A stretch of 53,431 bases of DNA from Bacteroidales bacterium (GCA_017428285.1 JAFRRE010000167.1:1-53431); one strand, 5' to 3'; numbered from the stretch's first letter, positions 1-9,134 are shown. A program made the numbers and translations. Notes: generated by a model not told the origin, from the letters alone.

Positions 1-1457
1 CCTTTCTCGCCTTCCTTCTGCTCGTAGGCGCTGATGAAATGCGGGTCGAGGATGCCGTCCATCATCAGGACGTTGTAACCCTTGGCCTTGGCGTTCTCGA
101 TGTTGGTGTATTGGTCGTCCTTGTCGGTGGCATACAGATACACGAGCATCTTGTCCTTGTTGGTCTGGTTTTCCTTAATCAAGGCCTTGTATTCCTCAAT
201 AGTGTAGTATTTGTCGTCGGTGTCCTTGAAGAGGAAGAACTTCTCGGCGCGCTCGTAGAACTTCGGGTCGCTCATCATGCCGTATTCGATGAACACGCGG
301 ATGTCGTCCCAGTTCTTCTCATAGGCCTCGCGGTCTTTCTTGAAGAGTTCTTCCAGTTTCTCGGCCACCTTCTTGGTGATATAGGTCGAGATTTTCTTCA
401 CGTTCTGGTCGCTTTGCAGGAACGAGCGGCTGACGTTCAGCGGGATGTCGGGCGAGTCAATCACGCCGTGCAGCAGCGAGAGGAACTCGGGCAGGATGCC
501 TTCGACGCTGTCGGTGACGAAGACCTCGTTGCAGTAGAGTTGGATCTTGTTGCGCTGGAACTCGTAGCGGTTCTTCACCTTCGGGAAATAGAGGATGCCA
601 GTGAGGTTGAAGGGGTAGTCGACGTTGAGGTGGATGTGGAACAGAGGCTCGCCGAAGTTCATCGGGTAGAGCGTGTGATAGAAGTCGTTGTATTCCTCGT
701 CCTTGATGTCGGTCGGGGCTTTCTTCCACAGCGGGGCCACGTCGTTGATGATCCAAGGCTTCTCCACCTCCTTGGTCTTGGGTTTGCCGTCCTTGTCGGT
801 TTCGCCCTCGATTTCCTCTTGCACCTTCTTCGTGCCGAACTGAATCGGGATGGGCAGGAACTTGCAGTATTTGTTGAGCAGTTCGCGGATGCGGCCTTCT
901 TCGAGGAACTCGGCGGCATCGTCACTGATATAGAGGATGACGTCAGTGCCGCGGTCGCCCTTCGGGATTTCGTTCATCGTGTACTCTGGGCTGCCGTCAC
1001 ATTCCCAGATGACGCCGTTGGCGCCTTCTTCCTTGTAGGACTTCGAGATCAGCGACACCTTCGAGGAGACCATAAAGGCAGAGTAGAAGCCCAGGCCGAA
1101 ATGTCCGATGATGTTGGCGGCTTCGGCCTCGCTTTGCGTCTTGAACTTGGCGATGAACTCCTCCGCGCCCGAGAAGGCGATTTGGTTGATGTACTTGTCG
1201 ACCTCTTCGGCGTTCATGCCGATGCCACGGTCGCGCACGGTGAGGGTCTTTTTCTTCTTGTCGATTTCCACCTTGATGGTGAGGTCGCCCAGCTCGCCCT
1301 TGAACTCACCCGAGGCGGCCAAGGCCTTCAGCTTTTGGGTGGCATCCACAGCGTTGCTGATGATTTCGCGCAGGAAAATCTCCTGGTCCGAATAAAGGAA
1401 CTTCTTGATGACAGGGAAAATGTTTTCTGTCTTTACTCCAATGTTACCGGTTTGCAT
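1..1457 (-). CDS. htpG: Chaperone HtpG (Hsp90), C-terminus cut by window edge
   Basis: ATP-dependent Hsp90-family chaperone of the cytosol that helps fold and stabilise client proteins. The first 485 codons are visible; the family usually has about 620-690 residues, so the C-terminal dimerisation domain lies outside the window. The GHKL ATP-binding motifs are clear: REIISNAVDAT near residue 30, DRGIGM near 80 and GHFGLGFYSAFMV near 115. The middle domain follows, with SLLHGVIDSPDIPLNVSR and the catalytic-loop Arg. The start is the ATG complementary to 1455-1457, giving MQTGNIGVKTENIFPVIKKF, the usual Bacteroidota N-terminus. The gene is divergent from the TIR-WD40 gene at 1664, with about 200 bases between them. 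No clear promoter of the TAnnTTTG type was found for it. The large open frame on the opposite strand here is only its shadow. Confidence 0.97.
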   Translation of the reverse strand, partial: MQTGNIGVKTENIFPVIKKFLYSDQEIFLREIISNAVDATQKLKALAASGEFKGELGDLTIKVEIDKKKKTLTVRDRGIGMNAEEVDKYINQIAFSGAEEFIAKFKTQSEAEAANIIGHFGLGFYSAFMVSSKVSLISKSYKEEGANGVIWECDGSPEYTMNEIPKGDRGTDVILYISDDAAEFLEEGRIRELLNKYCKFLPIPIQFGTKKVQEEIEGETDKDGKPKTKEVEKPWIINDVAPLWKKAPTDIKDEEYNDFYHTLYPMNFGEPLFHIHLNVDYPFNLTGILYFPKVKNRYEFQRNKIQLYCNEVFVTDSVEGILPEFLSLLHGVIDSPDIPLNVSRSFLQSDQNVKKISTYITKKVAEKLEELFKKDREAYEKNWDDIRVFIEYGMMSDPKFYERAEKFFLFKDTDDKYYTIEEYKALIKENQTNKDKMLVYLYATDKDDQYTNIENAKAKGYNVLMMDGILDPHFISAYEQKEGEK

Positions 1458-1465
1458 ATTTCTTA

Positions 1466-1502
1466 GATTTCAAAATTTCAAATTTCAAGATTTCAAAATT
1501 TT
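1466..1502. repeat. Short AT-rich tandem repeat upstream of htpG
   Basis: Four imperfect copies of a unit close to ATTTCAAA (with the variants TTTCAAATT and TTTCAAGAT) lie directly upstream of the htpG start. Their position would put them in the htpG leader or promoter. No known regulator site is recognised. Confidence 0.5.
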
Positions 1503-1513
1503 CTGCCGCTTCG

Positions 1514-1547
1514 CGTCATTGCGAGGAGGAACGACGAAGCAATCCAG
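1514..1547. repeat. Intergenic palindromic repeat, family A (copy 1)
   Basis: A 34-base element that begins CGTCATTGCGAGG and ends CGAAGCAATCCAG. The same 34 bases recur at 40470-40503, and a shortened version occurs at 24278-24305. It lies between divergent genes. Elements with this core are widespread in bacterial intergenic DNA and contain no reading frame. Confidence 0.8.
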
Positions 1548-1610
1548 ATGATTGACTTGGCGGCATAGTCAAATTGTGTGCCATTGGGAAAACTGACATT
1601 TTGGCAAAGA

Positions 1611-1643
1611 TTGAGGAACTTGAACTATAATTGATTATTTTTG
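1611..1643 (+). promoter_or_regulatory. Bacteroidota-type promoter for the TIR-WD40 gene
   Basis: The -7 element TATTTTTG is at 1636-1643, with a TTG at 1611-1613 placed 22 bases upstream as the likely -33 element. This fits the Bacteroidota primary sigma-factor consensus and leaves a leader of about 15 bases before the ATG at 1664. Confidence 0.5.
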
Positions 1644-1663
1644 CGGCATTATTTCAGATTGAT

Positions 1664-4336
1664 ATGGATAACAAGAAAGATTTTTTTGCTTTTATTAGCT
1701 ATAAACACACCGATAAAAAATGGGCAAAATGGATTCAAAAGAAATTGGAGTTTTATAAATTGCCTATTTATATTAAGGAAGAGAATCCCGATACCCCCGA
1801 GAATCTTCGTCCCATATTTCGTGATGAAACAGATATGCCAGTGGGAGGAATACTCTCGGAAAACATAAAATCTGCATTGACTCAATCCAAATTCCTAATA
1901 GTGATTTGCTCGCCAAATGTTTTAGAATCGGATTATGTAAAAGAAGAAGTTACATTTTTCAAGGAATTGAATGGTATCGGTAATATTGTACCAATTATCT
2001 TTGACGGGGAACCTAATTCGGAAGATGAAAGCCGTGAGTGTATACCTGAACCTATTAGAGAAGATGTCAAGAATGGTATGCTTGCCGCCAATGTCAATGA
2101 AATAAGTAAAGATTATGCTCTTGTAAAGGTTGTTGCGAAAATGCTAGATGTTAGGGTTGATAAACTATGGAGAAGATATGAAAGAGACCAAAAGAATAAA
2201 CGTCGTATGATGATTATTGCTCTTTTGGCATTAATGATAGCTGCTATCTGTGTAGCGGGTTGGATATGGCACCAGAATGTGGAACTCGAACATAAAAATT
2301 GGAAGATTATGGAGAACCAATCGCGATTTGTGGCGGAAAAAGCAAAGACAATATTAGATACTAACTCATATTTATCTAGTTTATTGGCAATTGATGTTTT
2401 ACCAGAAGATTTACTAGATCCCCAAAGACCTTATACCCCTGAAGCAGAATTTGTATTACGACAATCGATGACAAGACCAATGGTAATACTAGGGAGACAC
2501 GATGCTTCTATAAAGACTGTGGACATTAGTTCTGATGGCCATTTTGTTTTGTCCGCATCCGCTGATGGAACCATAAAGATTTGGAATATTCATACTGGAG
2601 CTTGTAAACAAACACTACAACATAATACACAACAAAATGTTAGTGTAAGATGTGCAAGATTTAGTAAAGATGATAAATATGTGGTTTCTGCTTTAAGTAG
2701 TAATTCGATAATGATTTGGGACGTGAGTTCAGGACGTTGTTTAGACACATTGAGGGGACATTCAAATCAGGTTTGGTATGCTGTATTTAATGTTGAGGGA
2801 AATCAAATAGCATCAGCTTCAGTTGATCGAACAATAAAAATTTGGGATGTTGATAAAGATTCTTGTTTGGCAACTTTAATAGGACATAAAATGCAAGTCA
2901 ACTCAGTTGAATATAATCCTGCTGACCAAACGCGTCTTGTTTCTGCATCAATGGACAACACAATTAAACTTTGGGATTTAAATACGGATTCTTGTTTAAG
3001 GACTATGATAGGTCACACAGGATACGTTAATTATGCGGTTTTTAGTCCAGATGGTAAGCATATTGCTTCTGCTTCATCGGATAGCACAATTAGAATTTGG
3101 GATTCTAATACAGGTATGATAGATACAACACTTAGACAATGTAATCGTGTAAATTCTGTAAAATATAGTCTTGATGGGGATTATTTGGTTTCGGCTTCTG
3201 AGGATACAATAAAACTATGGGATATTAAAACAAAGAAATGCATTCAAGCTATGAAAGGACATTTCGAAACTGTAAGTGATGTTGATTTCTGTCCTGATGG
3301 CAAATTAATGGTTTCATGTTCTAGCGACAGAACTATTAGAATTTGGAATTGGAATATTGCAGAGAACAATCCTATTGAACATAAAGTTAGCTCTTCGCCT
3401 ATTTACGCCCAATATAGTTCAGATGGTAAGCTTATAGCATACCAGACCCAAGAGGGAGTCTCGGAAATCTTGGATTTAGAATCGGATAGTTCAATATTCA
3501 GTACTCAAGGGACATGGGGATATCCCTCATTTGCTTATCATGGAAGACTGCTAGCTACAATTTCAAATTCCGAAGATTCCATTAAAATATGGGACGTTGA
3601 AGCAAATTTATGCAAGTATACTATTACTGATATTGGGAAGTTTAGTAAATCTCTTGCTTTTAGCCCTATTGGGGATTGTATTGCTTGTTATTCAATTGAA
3701 GACCATTCTATAGAAGGATGTATTAAAATAATAGACATTTATGACTCACATCATAAATTGTTATTAGACAAGAGTTCGGGTTATAAAGAGAAGATTACAT
3801 TTAGTCCCAATGGTAAGTACGTATGCGCTCAAAACGGCTCGATTATTAGAATTTGGAATGCAATTACAGGTGGTTGGGTACTAGACTATGAAAGAAAACA
3901 AATGAGAGGCTTTGCATTTCATCCATACGATGACTTCATTGTAATTGGCTCAGGTGTGGGATTAATAATTGAGGATATTGAAACAGGAAAAGAGATTGAT
4001 ATATTGGATGAATATGCAGGTTTTACAGATTGGGATGGTCAGCCTTGTTTTAGTTCAGATGGAAAGTATCTTCTTTCGAAATCAAGTAATATGATTCATG
4101 TACGGGATTATAAATCTGGAGTTTGTGTGCAAAATATTGTCACTAAGTCTGCAAGCTTTGCTAACTCAATTTGTTTTAGTCCGGATGGAAGATATATAAT
4201 GGCTGGACTATATGATGGTTCAATCCAAATTTGGGATTTTTCGCCCCTCCAAGAACTCATCGAGAAAACCCACGAGCGCTTTGTGGACAGGCAGCTTACA
4301 CCAGAAGAACGTCACCAATATTACTTAGAAAAATAA
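1664..4336 (+). CDS. Membrane-anchored TIR-domain protein with C-terminal WD40 propeller
   Basis: An 890-residue protein. Residues 6-170 form a TIR domain (FFAFISYKHTDKKWAKWIQ near the start; SDYVKEEV at 89-96 carries the Glu at 94/95 in the place of the TIR NADase catalytic Glu). A basic stretch (RRYERDQKNKRR) precedes one membrane helix at about 183-203. From about 273 to the end there are roughly a dozen WD40 repeats with GH...IW/LWD ends (for example TIKIWD, TIKLWD, TIRIWD). By the positive-inside rule the TIR is cytoplasmic and the propeller periplasmic (inference). I chose the ATG at 1664 because it follows the -7 box at the usual distance; an in-frame TTG at 1631 lies inside the promoter. 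The gene is clearly AT-richer than its neighbours, except for the last 100 bases, which suggests acquisition by transfer. Bacterial TIR domains often cleave NAD+ in antiphage defence, but that is not shown here. Confidence 0.9.
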   Translation: MDNKKDFFAFISYKHTDKKWAKWIQKKLEFYKLPIYIKEENPDTPENLRPIFRDETDMPVGGILSENIKSALTQSKFLIVICSPNVLESDYVKEEVTFFKELNGIGNIVPIIFDGEPNSEDESRECIPEPIREDVKNGMLAANVNEISKDYALVKVVAKMLDVRVDKLWRRYERDQKNKRRMMIIALLALMIAAICVAGWIWHQNVELEHKNWKIMENQSRFVAEKAKTILDTNSYLSSLLAIDVLPEDLLDPQRPYTPEAEFVLRQSMTRPMVILGRHDASIKTVDISSDGHFVLSASADGTIKIWNIHTGACKQTLQHNTQQNVSVRCARFSKDDKYVVSALSSNSIMIWDVSSGRCLDTLRGHSNQVWYAVFNVEGNQIASASVDRTIKIWDVDKDSCLATLIGHKMQVNSVEYNPADQTRLVSASMDNTIKLWDLNTDSCLRTMIGHTGYVNYAVFSPDGKHIASASSDSTIRIWDSNTGMIDTTLRQCNRVNSVKYSLDGDYLVSASEDTIKLWDIKTKKCIQAMKGHFETVSDVDFCPDGKLMVSCSSDRTIRIWNWNIAENNPIEHKVSSSPIYAQYSSDGKLIAYQTQEGVSEILDLESDSSIFSTQGTWGYPSFAYHGRLLATISNSEDSIKIWDVEANLCKYTITDIGKFSKSLAFSPIGDCIACYSIEDHSIEGCIKIIDIYDSHHKLLLDKSSGYKEKITFSPNGKYVCAQNGSIIRIWNAITGGWVLDYERKQMRGFAFHPYDDFIVIGSGVGLIIEDIETGKEIDILDEYAGFTDWDGQPCFSSDGKYLLSKSSNMIHVRDYKSGVCVQNIVTKSASFANSICFSPDGRYIMAGLYDGSIQIWDFSPLQELIEKTHERFVDRQLTPEERHQYYLEK

Positions 4337-4442
4337 AAAGGACAAAATATCTTTTATCCTGCGGTGAAACGCCATTTTGCCCTGTTCACCGTTGGATAAA
4401 ACAAATTTTCCGATAATTTGAGGGTGAAAAATGCAGTTTTTG

Positions 4443-4474
4443 TTTGCATGGAAACAAAAAACTTTCTACTTTTG
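4443..4474 (+). promoter_or_regulatory. Promoter of the AAA-type ATPase gene
   Basis: TTTG at 4443-4446, 20 bases, then TACTTTTG at 4467-4474: a near-ideal match to the Bacteroidota -33/-7 promoter. The expected transcription start, about 4480, falls at the edge of the direct repeats described next. Confidence 0.7.
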
Positions 4475-4482
4475 CAATAATT

Positions 4483-4533
4483 TTATTACTAAGTAGTTTA
4501 TTAGTAAGTGAATTATTACTAAGTGGTTTATTA
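4483..4533 (+). promoter_or_regulatory. Paired direct repeats with internal dyad in the ATPase leader (possible operator)
   Basis: Two 21-base copies (4483-4503 and 4513-4533) differ at one base (4495 A, 4525 G) and lie 30 bases apart. Each contains TTACTAAG and TTTATTA. TTACTAA at 4486-4492 and TTAGTAA at 4501-4507 form an inverted repeat with an 8-base spacer. The block starts at the predicted transcription start and ends 11 bases before the ATG, so a bound protein or RNA fold here could block transcription or translation. Confidence 0.6.
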
Positions 4534-4544
4534 CATATCGAGCC

Positions 4545-5663
4545 ATGAATACTCCTTTCATATTTGGAAAAACAGTGAGCGGCGATGCTTTCACTGACAG
4601 GGAAAAAGAAACCGCCAAATTGGTGTCGAACTTTCAGTACGGCATGAATACCTTTATAGTCTCTCCACGCAGGTGGGGCAAGACTTCTTTGGTGAAGAAA
4701 GCAAAGGGACTTGTTGAGAATGAGAAACTTAAAATCGTGTATGTTGATGTGCAACAATGCCGTTGTAGGGAAGATTTTTGCGAGCGTTTGGCCTCGGCTG
4801 TGCTGTCCCAAACTGCCACTAAGGTGAATGAATGGCTGGAAAATGCTAAAACCTTTCTCGGTCGTTTCAGCTTTGGTGTCAATGCCTCACCCGATCCGAC
4901 AAATGAGATGTCCTTGAAAATCAATCTTTCACCTAAGGAGCGTTCCATGGAAGATTTGCTTCAACTGCCTGAAAAAATCGCCAACCGTAAAGGCTTTCGT
5001 GTGATTGTGTGTATTGATGAATTCCAGCAAATTGGCAGTTATCCTGACACTATGCAATTCCAAACCGAGTTGCGTTCCGTGTGGCAACACCACGAACTTA
5101 CCTCTTATTGCCTTTTCGGAAGCAGGAAACACATGATGGAAGCCTTGTTTGATGACGAGTCTAAACCTTTTTACAAATTTGGGGACATCATTTATCTGCA
5201 ACGCATCCCGACCGAGTACTGGGTAAAGTATATCACGGGTAAATTCCAAATGGCCGACAAGACCATCACAAAAAAGCAAGCCGCTTGGATTGTCAGTCGA
5301 GTTGATGGCAATTCTTCTTACGTTCAGCAATTGTCTTGGTATGTCTTTCAACGTACCGAAACCAAAGTCACAGAAAGCATCCTTTCTGAAGCTTTGAAAG
5401 AATTGATTGCGCAATGTAGCGACTTGTTCGAGAGCAAGACGGAAAACCTGACTGCCTATCAGATGAACTTTCTCAAAGCGATTTCTGATGGAATTTACTC
5501 AGGCTTTTCATCAGCCCAAGTCATCCAAGATTACAAACTTGGTTCTTCAGCCAATGTATCCATCGTTAAGAAAGCATTGATGGAGAAAGACTTGATAGTC
5601 AAAGAAGGCAAAGAACTTAAATTGGCAGATCCTGTTTTGGGATTGTGGCTTCAGCAAGTATAA
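4545..5663 (+). CDS. AAA-type ATPase of the archaeal-ATPase/STAND-like group
   Basis: A 372-residue cytoplasmic ATPase. The N-terminus (FIFGKTVSGDAFTDREKE) is typical of the group Pfam calls ATPase_2. The P-loop is SPRRWGKTSLV at about 40-50 and Walker B is VIVCIDEFQQI at about 155. A sensor-like FGSRKHMM follows, and the last 80 residues form a winged-helix-like region (FSSAQVIQDYKLGSSANVSIVKKALMEKDLI is the kind of helix-turn-helix found there, running about 320-350). Members of this family are common in Bacteroidota accessory DNA and their roles are mostly unknown; some belong to mobile or defence loci. It has its own promoter and a repeat-bearing leader. A methyltransferase starts 6 bases after its stop, so the two may be co-transcribed. 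Confidence 0.8.
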   Translation: MNTPFIFGKTVSGDAFTDREKETAKLVSNFQYGMNTFIVSPRRWGKTSLVKKAKGLVENEKLKIVYVDVQQCRCREDFCERLASAVLSQTATKVNEWLENAKTFLGRFSFGVNASPDPTNEMSLKINLSPKERSMEDLLQLPEKIANRKGFRVIVCIDEFQQIGSYPDTMQFQTELRSVWQHHELTSYCLFGSRKHMMEALFDDESKPFYKFGDIIYLQRIPTEYWVKYITGKFQMADKTITKKQAAWIVSRVDGNSSYVQQLSWYVFQRTETKVTESILSEALKELIAQCSDLFESKTENLTAYQMNFLKAISDGIYSGFSSAQVIQDYKLGSSANVSIVKKALMEKDLIVKEGKELKLADPVLGLWLQQV

Positions 5664-5669
5664 TAATAA

Positions 5670-6500
5670 ATGACTATGAACGTAATCTACGACTTCTATA
5701 ACAATGGTGCCGAGATAGGCCGGCTGGAACGCGGCCTGGGCATCGTGGAGTTCCACAGGACAAAGGAAATCCTGGCGCGCTACATCGATGGCGGCAAGGT
5801 GATCTACGACATCGGAGGTGGCATCGGGATGTATGCGGCTTGGTTGGCGAAGAAAGGCAACGAGGTACATCTCATCGAGTTGGCCGAAAATGCCGTGGAA
5901 TACGCCAAGGCGAATATGATGCAGGATTGCCAATTCATCGCCGAGACAGGCAACGCCTTGCAAGTCAATCGCCCCGACGGGAGCGCCGATGTGGTGCTGT
6001 TGATGGGGCCACAGTACCATCTGCGCGATAGGGGAGAGCGCTTGCAGTCGCTCCGAGATGCATTCCGTATGTTGAAGAAAGGCGGCCTCTTGGTGGCGGC
6101 GGGCATCTCCAAGTTCAGTTCCATGACTTGGGCTTTGTCGGTCTATGGCGAGAAGAAGAATGCATCGCTCATGGAATTCCTCGATGACCCCGTGTTTTTC
6201 AACATGATCAAAGGCGAGATGACCACGGGCGACCATGTCCGACCGACAGAATACCCGAAGTTCATTGCAGAGTCGTATTTCACTACGGCAGAAGAGATGA
6301 AGTCGGAAATAGCAGTAGCGGGATTTACGGTGGATAAAGCCATTGCCGTTGAAGGTTGCATCTGGTTTACGCCGCATCTTGTCGAGAAATGGGAGGACGA
6401 GGCCAGCCGTGAGCGCCTGTTGGACATCGTCAGGCTGACGGAGAGCGAGCCCGAGATGATGGGCATGAGTCCGCATTTCTTGGTTGTGGCGAGAAAATAA
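5670..6500 (+). CDS. Class I SAM-dependent methyltransferase
   Basis: A 276-residue cytoplasmic protein. Motif I (VIYDIGGGIGMYAAWLA) is at 44-60, the acidic end of strand 2 is HLIELAE at about 70-76, and the later motifs DVVLLMGPQYHL and LKKGGLLVAAG complete the Rossmann fold. The substrate cannot be told; relatives are annotated only as methyltransferase-domain proteins. It follows the ATPase stop after 6 bases (TAATAA then ATG), so translation may be coupled. A second ATG lies 6 bases in. Its codon use is GC-richer than that of the preceding ATPase and TIR genes, which suggests it is native sequence at the edge of the acquired block. Confidence 0.85.
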   Translation: MTMNVIYDFYNNGAEIGRLERGLGIVEFHRTKEILARYIDGGKVIYDIGGGIGMYAAWLAKKGNEVHLIELAENAVEYAKANMMQDCQFIAETGNALQVNRPDGSADVVLLMGPQYHLRDRGERLQSLRDAFRMLKKGGLLVAAGISKFSSMTWALSVYGEKKNASLMEFLDDPVFFNMIKGEMTTGDHVRPTEYPKFIAESYFTTAEEMKSEIAVAGFTVDKAIAVEGCIWFTPHLVEKWEDEASRERLLDIVRLTESEPEMMGMSPHFLVVARK

Positions 6501-6511
6501 TATATGTTTAT

Positions 6512-6566
6512 GACGGCCCTTCGACCCTTCGATTTGCCTCAGGGACCGCAGGCTCAGGGACCTGCT
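6512..6566. repeat. Intergenic palindromic repeat, family B (copy 1)
   Basis: GC-rich element built from CCCTTCGA and CTCAGGGACC blocks (GGCCCTTCGACCC, CCTCAGGGACC, GCTCAGGGACC). Related copies are at 25208-25266, 28147-28218 and 39171-39230. It lies between the methyltransferase and the next promoter. Confidence 0.75.
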
Positions 6567-6587
6567 TGCTCATTTGTTTATGAAAAA

Positions 6588-6620
6588 TTGTTAATTGTAA
6601 CAAAACAATCCTTATTTTTG
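6588..6620 (+). promoter_or_regulatory. Promoter of the T9SS adhesin-like gene
   Basis: TATTTTTG at 6613-6620, with TTG at 6588-6590 placed 22 bases upstream. The leader to the ATG at 6648 would be about 20 bases. Confidence 0.55.
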
Positions 6621-6647
6621 TAGGCAAATATCAAAAAGAATCGAAAT

Positions 6648-9134
6648 ATGAAAAAACTGTACGCTTTTATTGCGATGTGGCTTCTTGCAGGAAGCGCCTT
6701 TGCCCAAGTGCTTGTCAACGAGACTTTTGAAAATGGTAACACGGTAGACCAAACCCCGGTGGGCTGGATTGGCGACGGCGGCTGGAAGGCTGGTATCACC
6801 ATCCCAGATGACAATACGGCCCGCGGTAGGAAGCCCCACACCGGCGACTGGTACATGTATGCAACCTATAATACCGACGTTTGGATTTATAAGGAAATCA
6901 ACGTGACGGCTGGAAACTATTACCGCGTTTCGTTCTGGTATGCCACTTGGCATGTCGACCACTTCAATCTGGAAGTGAAAGCCGGTGCAAGCTCCAATCC
7001 TTCGGCGATGACGGAAACGGCTGTGCCGATGATGGTGGTGGCCAACGAGGACTTTGAACAGACCTCGGGCGTGTTTCAGGCAACGAGTTCGGGTTCTTTT
7101 TATGTGGGTTTCCACAGTGTGGCCGACAACGGGCCATGGTATTTGTCCATCGATGACATCATCATTGAGCAGACCGCGCAATATAACTTCAATGTGGAGC
7201 AACTCACCGCCGACACGTCCGTCTATTTCGGTGAGCCTGCCTATCTGCGTTTCCGCCTCAACAACACGGGCGAACAGTCGGATACCTATCAGTTCAACAG
7301 CACGGGTAGCCTTCCTGTTGAGTTCTACCAGAATGGCACACAGGTGACTCAAGTCAGTTTGCCATACAATAGTTCTGTGGAATTGGTGGCTAAGATGAAC
7401 TTGCCGATGAATCTGAACAACAACGAAGTCATCCATGCTACCTTCGATGTGGTTTCCAGTCATTCTGCTCCGACACAAAATGTGGATTTTCAAATCATCG
7501 CTTTGGCTCCATATGCTGATTTCCCGCTCGAGGAAGGCTTTGAGAACGACTTCGTGCCTTTCGGTTGGCAGAACAACATCACCAATGGCAACTATGCCTT
7601 CGACCGCATCACGGAAGGCTCCACGCCAAGTGCGACACCACATGAAGGCAGCCAATACATGGCGCGATTCTACACTTATACGAATCCTTCGGGAGGCTCG
7701 GCCGAACTGGTCTCGCCCAAGATGAACCTGAACGAACACGACAACATCGTCAGCTTCTGGATGTTCCGCAACAGCAATCCGAATATCAATAAGGATGACC
7801 GTATCAATGTGTATTACAATGCGGTGCCGCGTTCGGAAGGCGGGCAATTGCTTGGTACCATTCACCGTTGCACCTATAAGGAACCCATTGTTGCCGATGT
7901 GGATGACTGGTACGAATATGCCTTCACTTTCGATTGCCCCGATGACTATGGTTTCATCATCTTCGAAGGTGTCAGCGACTACGGCTGGAACCTGTATCTT
8001 GATGACATCTTCATCAATAGCTCTTCGGAAGACCATGAGGCTCCCACGGTAATCGCTGTCAACGGCAACCAAACCTACGCCGACACCGAGATGAACCTCA
8101 CTTTGCGTGTCCACGATGCATCTGACATGCCTGCTACGTTGGCGGCCACCTATACCATTTGGGGTGTGACTCGCGATTTGACATTCACAAGGACTGGTAA
8201 GGCCAACTACGACTACACAGCCACCATTCCTGCCTACGATAATCATACCCATGGCACATTGACCGTGCAACTCGTGGATGCCTTGGGCAACAGTGCAACA
8301 TCGGAAGAAATCCCGATTTGTTGGGATTACCAACGCCCGCTGCTCTATGAGACCTTTGAGGAATGCAGTAGCATGTTCACCATGCCCGAAGGCTGGACCA
8401 CCGACGGCAACCCGACGTGGTGGGATTGGACCGTCCAAGGTACGGTGTACTACACGGACTATTATGAAGAAAACTTTGTAGTGAATCCGCATCGTGGCAA
8501 CAAACACGCTGTGTTGGAGTGGGACAGTAGCGAGAGTCCCGCGGCGCAAGACCAGACTTTGATTACTCCCGTTTTGACCATCACGAGACCCACCGTTTTG
8601 CAGTTTTGGACCTGGGTGCAGTATGGCACCGATGGCTACGACCGTTTTGTGGTCAGGGTGTACGACACTTACAACGGCACTTGGGAGGACAAATGGGATG
8701 CTGCCGACATGCCTTACGGACAAATCAACGCATACGATGAGCCGATTTCCATCAATTTGGATGAGTATATCGGTCGCAACATCAAGATAGGATTTAGAGG
8801 TTACAACACCTTTGGCGAGTGGCTGGCCTATGACTGGTTTGTCGATGATGTGAAGGTTGTTCCGACAGATACCACCGATGTGAATGTGGATGAGTTGGCT
8901 GCCATGAAGTTTGATGTCTATCCCAACCCGGCAAAGGACAAGATTGTCATTGAGGCGCAAAGCAACATCCAGCAGGTGACGCTGATGGGCATCAAGGGTG
9001 AGATGCTTGAGGACAGAAAGACCAATTCGAACAAAGTGGAACTGAACCTGGAAGGCTATTCCAAAGGCATTTATGTCGTCCGCATCGTGACCGAGGACGG
9101 CGTGGCGACACAAAAAATCAACTTGATTGAATAG
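6648..9134 (+). CDS. T9SS-secreted protein with choice-of-anchor J (cleaved-adhesin-like) domains
   Basis: An 828-residue secreted protein with a signal peptide (MKKLYAFIAMWLLAGSAFAQ). There are about three beta-sandwich modules of the choice-of-anchor J / cleaved-adhesin type. Each opens with a phrase such as NETFENG..TPVGWIGDGGW or YETFEEC..MPEGWTTDGNP, and each ends with a WYLSIDDI, LYLDDIFI or WFVDDVKV strand (roughly residues 20-175, 285-455 and 560-735). The last 75 residues form a type A T9SS sorting domain (FDVYPNPAKDKIVIEA ... GIYVVRI). It should be exported by SecYEG and then carried to the surface by the T9SS. No catalytic motif is seen; binding of glycans or proteins is the likely role. 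The symporter gene starts inside its last codons. Confidence 0.88.
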   Translation: MKKLYAFIAMWLLAGSAFAQVLVNETFENGNTVDQTPVGWIGDGGWKAGITIPDDNTARGRKPHTGDWYMYATYNTDVWIYKEINVTAGNYYRVSFWYATWHVDHFNLEVKAGASSNPSAMTETAVPMMVVANEDFEQTSGVFQATSSGSFYVGFHSVADNGPWYLSIDDIIIEQTAQYNFNVEQLTADTSVYFGEPAYLRFRLNNTGEQSDTYQFNSTGSLPVEFYQNGTQVTQVSLPYNSSVELVAKMNLPMNLNNNEVIHATFDVVSSHSAPTQNVDFQIIALAPYADFPLEEGFENDFVPFGWQNNITNGNYAFDRITEGSTPSATPHEGSQYMARFYTYTNPSGGSAELVSPKMNLNEHDNIVSFWMFRNSNPNINKDDRINVYYNAVPRSEGGQLLGTIHRCTYKEPIVADVDDWYEYAFTFDCPDDYGFIIFEGVSDYGWNLYLDDIFINSSSEDHEAPTVIAVNGNQTYADTEMNLTLRVHDASDMPATLAATYTIWGVTRDLTFTRTGKANYDYTATIPAYDNHTHGTLTVQLVDALGNSATSEEIPICWDYQRPLLYETFEECSSMFTMPEGWTTDGNPTWWDWTVQGTVYYTDYYEENFVVNPHRGNKHAVLEWDSSESPAAQDQTLITPVLTITRPTVLQFWTWVQYGTDGYDRFVVRVYDTYNGTWEDKWDAADMPYGQINAYDEPISINLDEYIGRNIKIGFRGYNTFGEWLAYDWFVDDVKVVPTDTTDVNVDELAAMKFDVYPNPAKDKIVIEAQSNIQQVTLMGIKGEMLEDRKTNSNKVELNLEGYSKGIYVVRIVTEDGVATQKINLIE

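Noticed and set aside
39..1466. Long open frame on the plus strand (475 codons)
   Set aside because: It is antisense to htpG, whose minus-strand translation shows full Hsp90 motifs; the plus frame is Val/Leu/Asp-rich shadow sequence with no motif.
4483..4533. Possible CRISPR array from direct repeats
   Set aside because: Only two copies, 21 bases each with a 9-base spacer; no cas genes nearby. Better read as an operator or leader element.
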